Shown: positions 63,980 to 64,000 of the stretch, piece after piece
Numbering within the stretch: position 1 is the stretch's first letter
Layout of the letters: the number at the start of each line of letters is the position of its first letter
Assembly (NCBI RefSeq): GCF_015206895.1
Contig: NZ_JADEXU010000024.1
Location: 1-64,000 of the forward strand
DNA length: 64,000 bases
Direction: 5' to 3'
DNA from: Nostoc sp. LEGE 12450
GTDB taxonomy: Bacteria > Cyanobacteriota > Cyanobacteriia > Cyanobacteriales > Nostocaceae
Program-made: the position numbers and the translations under genes
The notes under the pieces: generated by a model
What the model was told of the DNA's origin: nothing
What the model saw: only the letters and a program-made list of their open reading frames with translations
Database searches by the model: none

Positions 63980-64000
63980 GTTTTACCTGTTACTTTTACT

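Noticed and set aside
1-64000. tRNA, rRNA and CRISPR arrays
   Set aside because: I looked for T-loop motifs (GGTTCGAATCC-type) and regularly spaced repeats on both strands and found none that fold or repeat properly.

Overview
The window is from a filamentous, very probably heterocyst-forming cyanobacterium of the Nostoc group. The signs are: many GCGATCGC (HIP1) palindromes; heptad tandem repeats; genes for chlorophyll synthesis (chlM), the cytochrome b6f subunit PetN, the carboxysome shell protein CcmP, a three-part proton-translocating transhydrogenase and DUF2808/Ycf46-type proteins; and large PAS/GAF sensor proteins. It is chromosomal, mostly housekeeping, with accessory material between the conserved blocks. 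I found no rRNA, tRNA or CRISPR array.

Layout. 0-8 kb: lepA, a PAS/GAF diguanylate cyclase, a GT4 glycosyltransferase, and a minus-strand pair ccmP plus a pentapeptide-repeat protein. 8-19.4 kb: a small conserved gene; a sucrose-phosphate-synthase-like GT4 whose leader carries a clear c-di-AMP (ydaO/yuaA) riboswitch; a 5'-truncated alkaline-phosphatase-superfamily pseudogene; a DUF1350 protein; argC; an MFS transporter; glpK; and a PAS-CRP fusion regulator. 19.4-31 kb: a repeat-rich stretch with two MITE-like elements, secreted proteins, a class II amidotransferase (EgtC-like) whose catalytic Cys is replaced by Ser and whose start codon overlaps that of a divergent nucleotidyltransferase, two small membrane proteins, chlM, a CPA2 antiporter and an Rpn-type nuclease. 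31-44 kb: sbcC, two envelope proteins (PG-binding/SPOR and SH3), a Ycf46 AAA protein, a frameshifted HEAT-repeat gene next to a SUKH gene, and the conserved rpmH-rnpA-PH-yidC-jag gene cluster with a YceD gene beyond it. 44.7-51 kb: the pntA1-pntA2-pntB operon, a degraded IS630 copy, and a very AT-rich DUF262/DUF1524 (GmrSD-like) gene that looks acquired. 51-64 kb: a signalling block (four-GAF histidine kinase, ethylene-receptor-like hybrid kinase, REC-histidine kinase) enclosing petN and a 53-aa membrane protein, then a DEDDh exonuclease, a membrane-anchored Mn/Fe superoxide dismutase, a TnpB remnant and two exported proteins of unknown role.

The most informative points are: the c-di-AMP riboswitch linked to probable sucrose (osmolyte) synthesis; a full set of ethylene-binding residues in the hybrid kinase; the C2S amidotransferase; the 53-aa protein co-encoded with PetN; the DUF262 defence-type gene beside IS630; and two genes (HEAT, IS630) each broken at a poly-A run where loss of a single A restores the frame. 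Nothing in the window is convincingly a wholly new multi-gene system.
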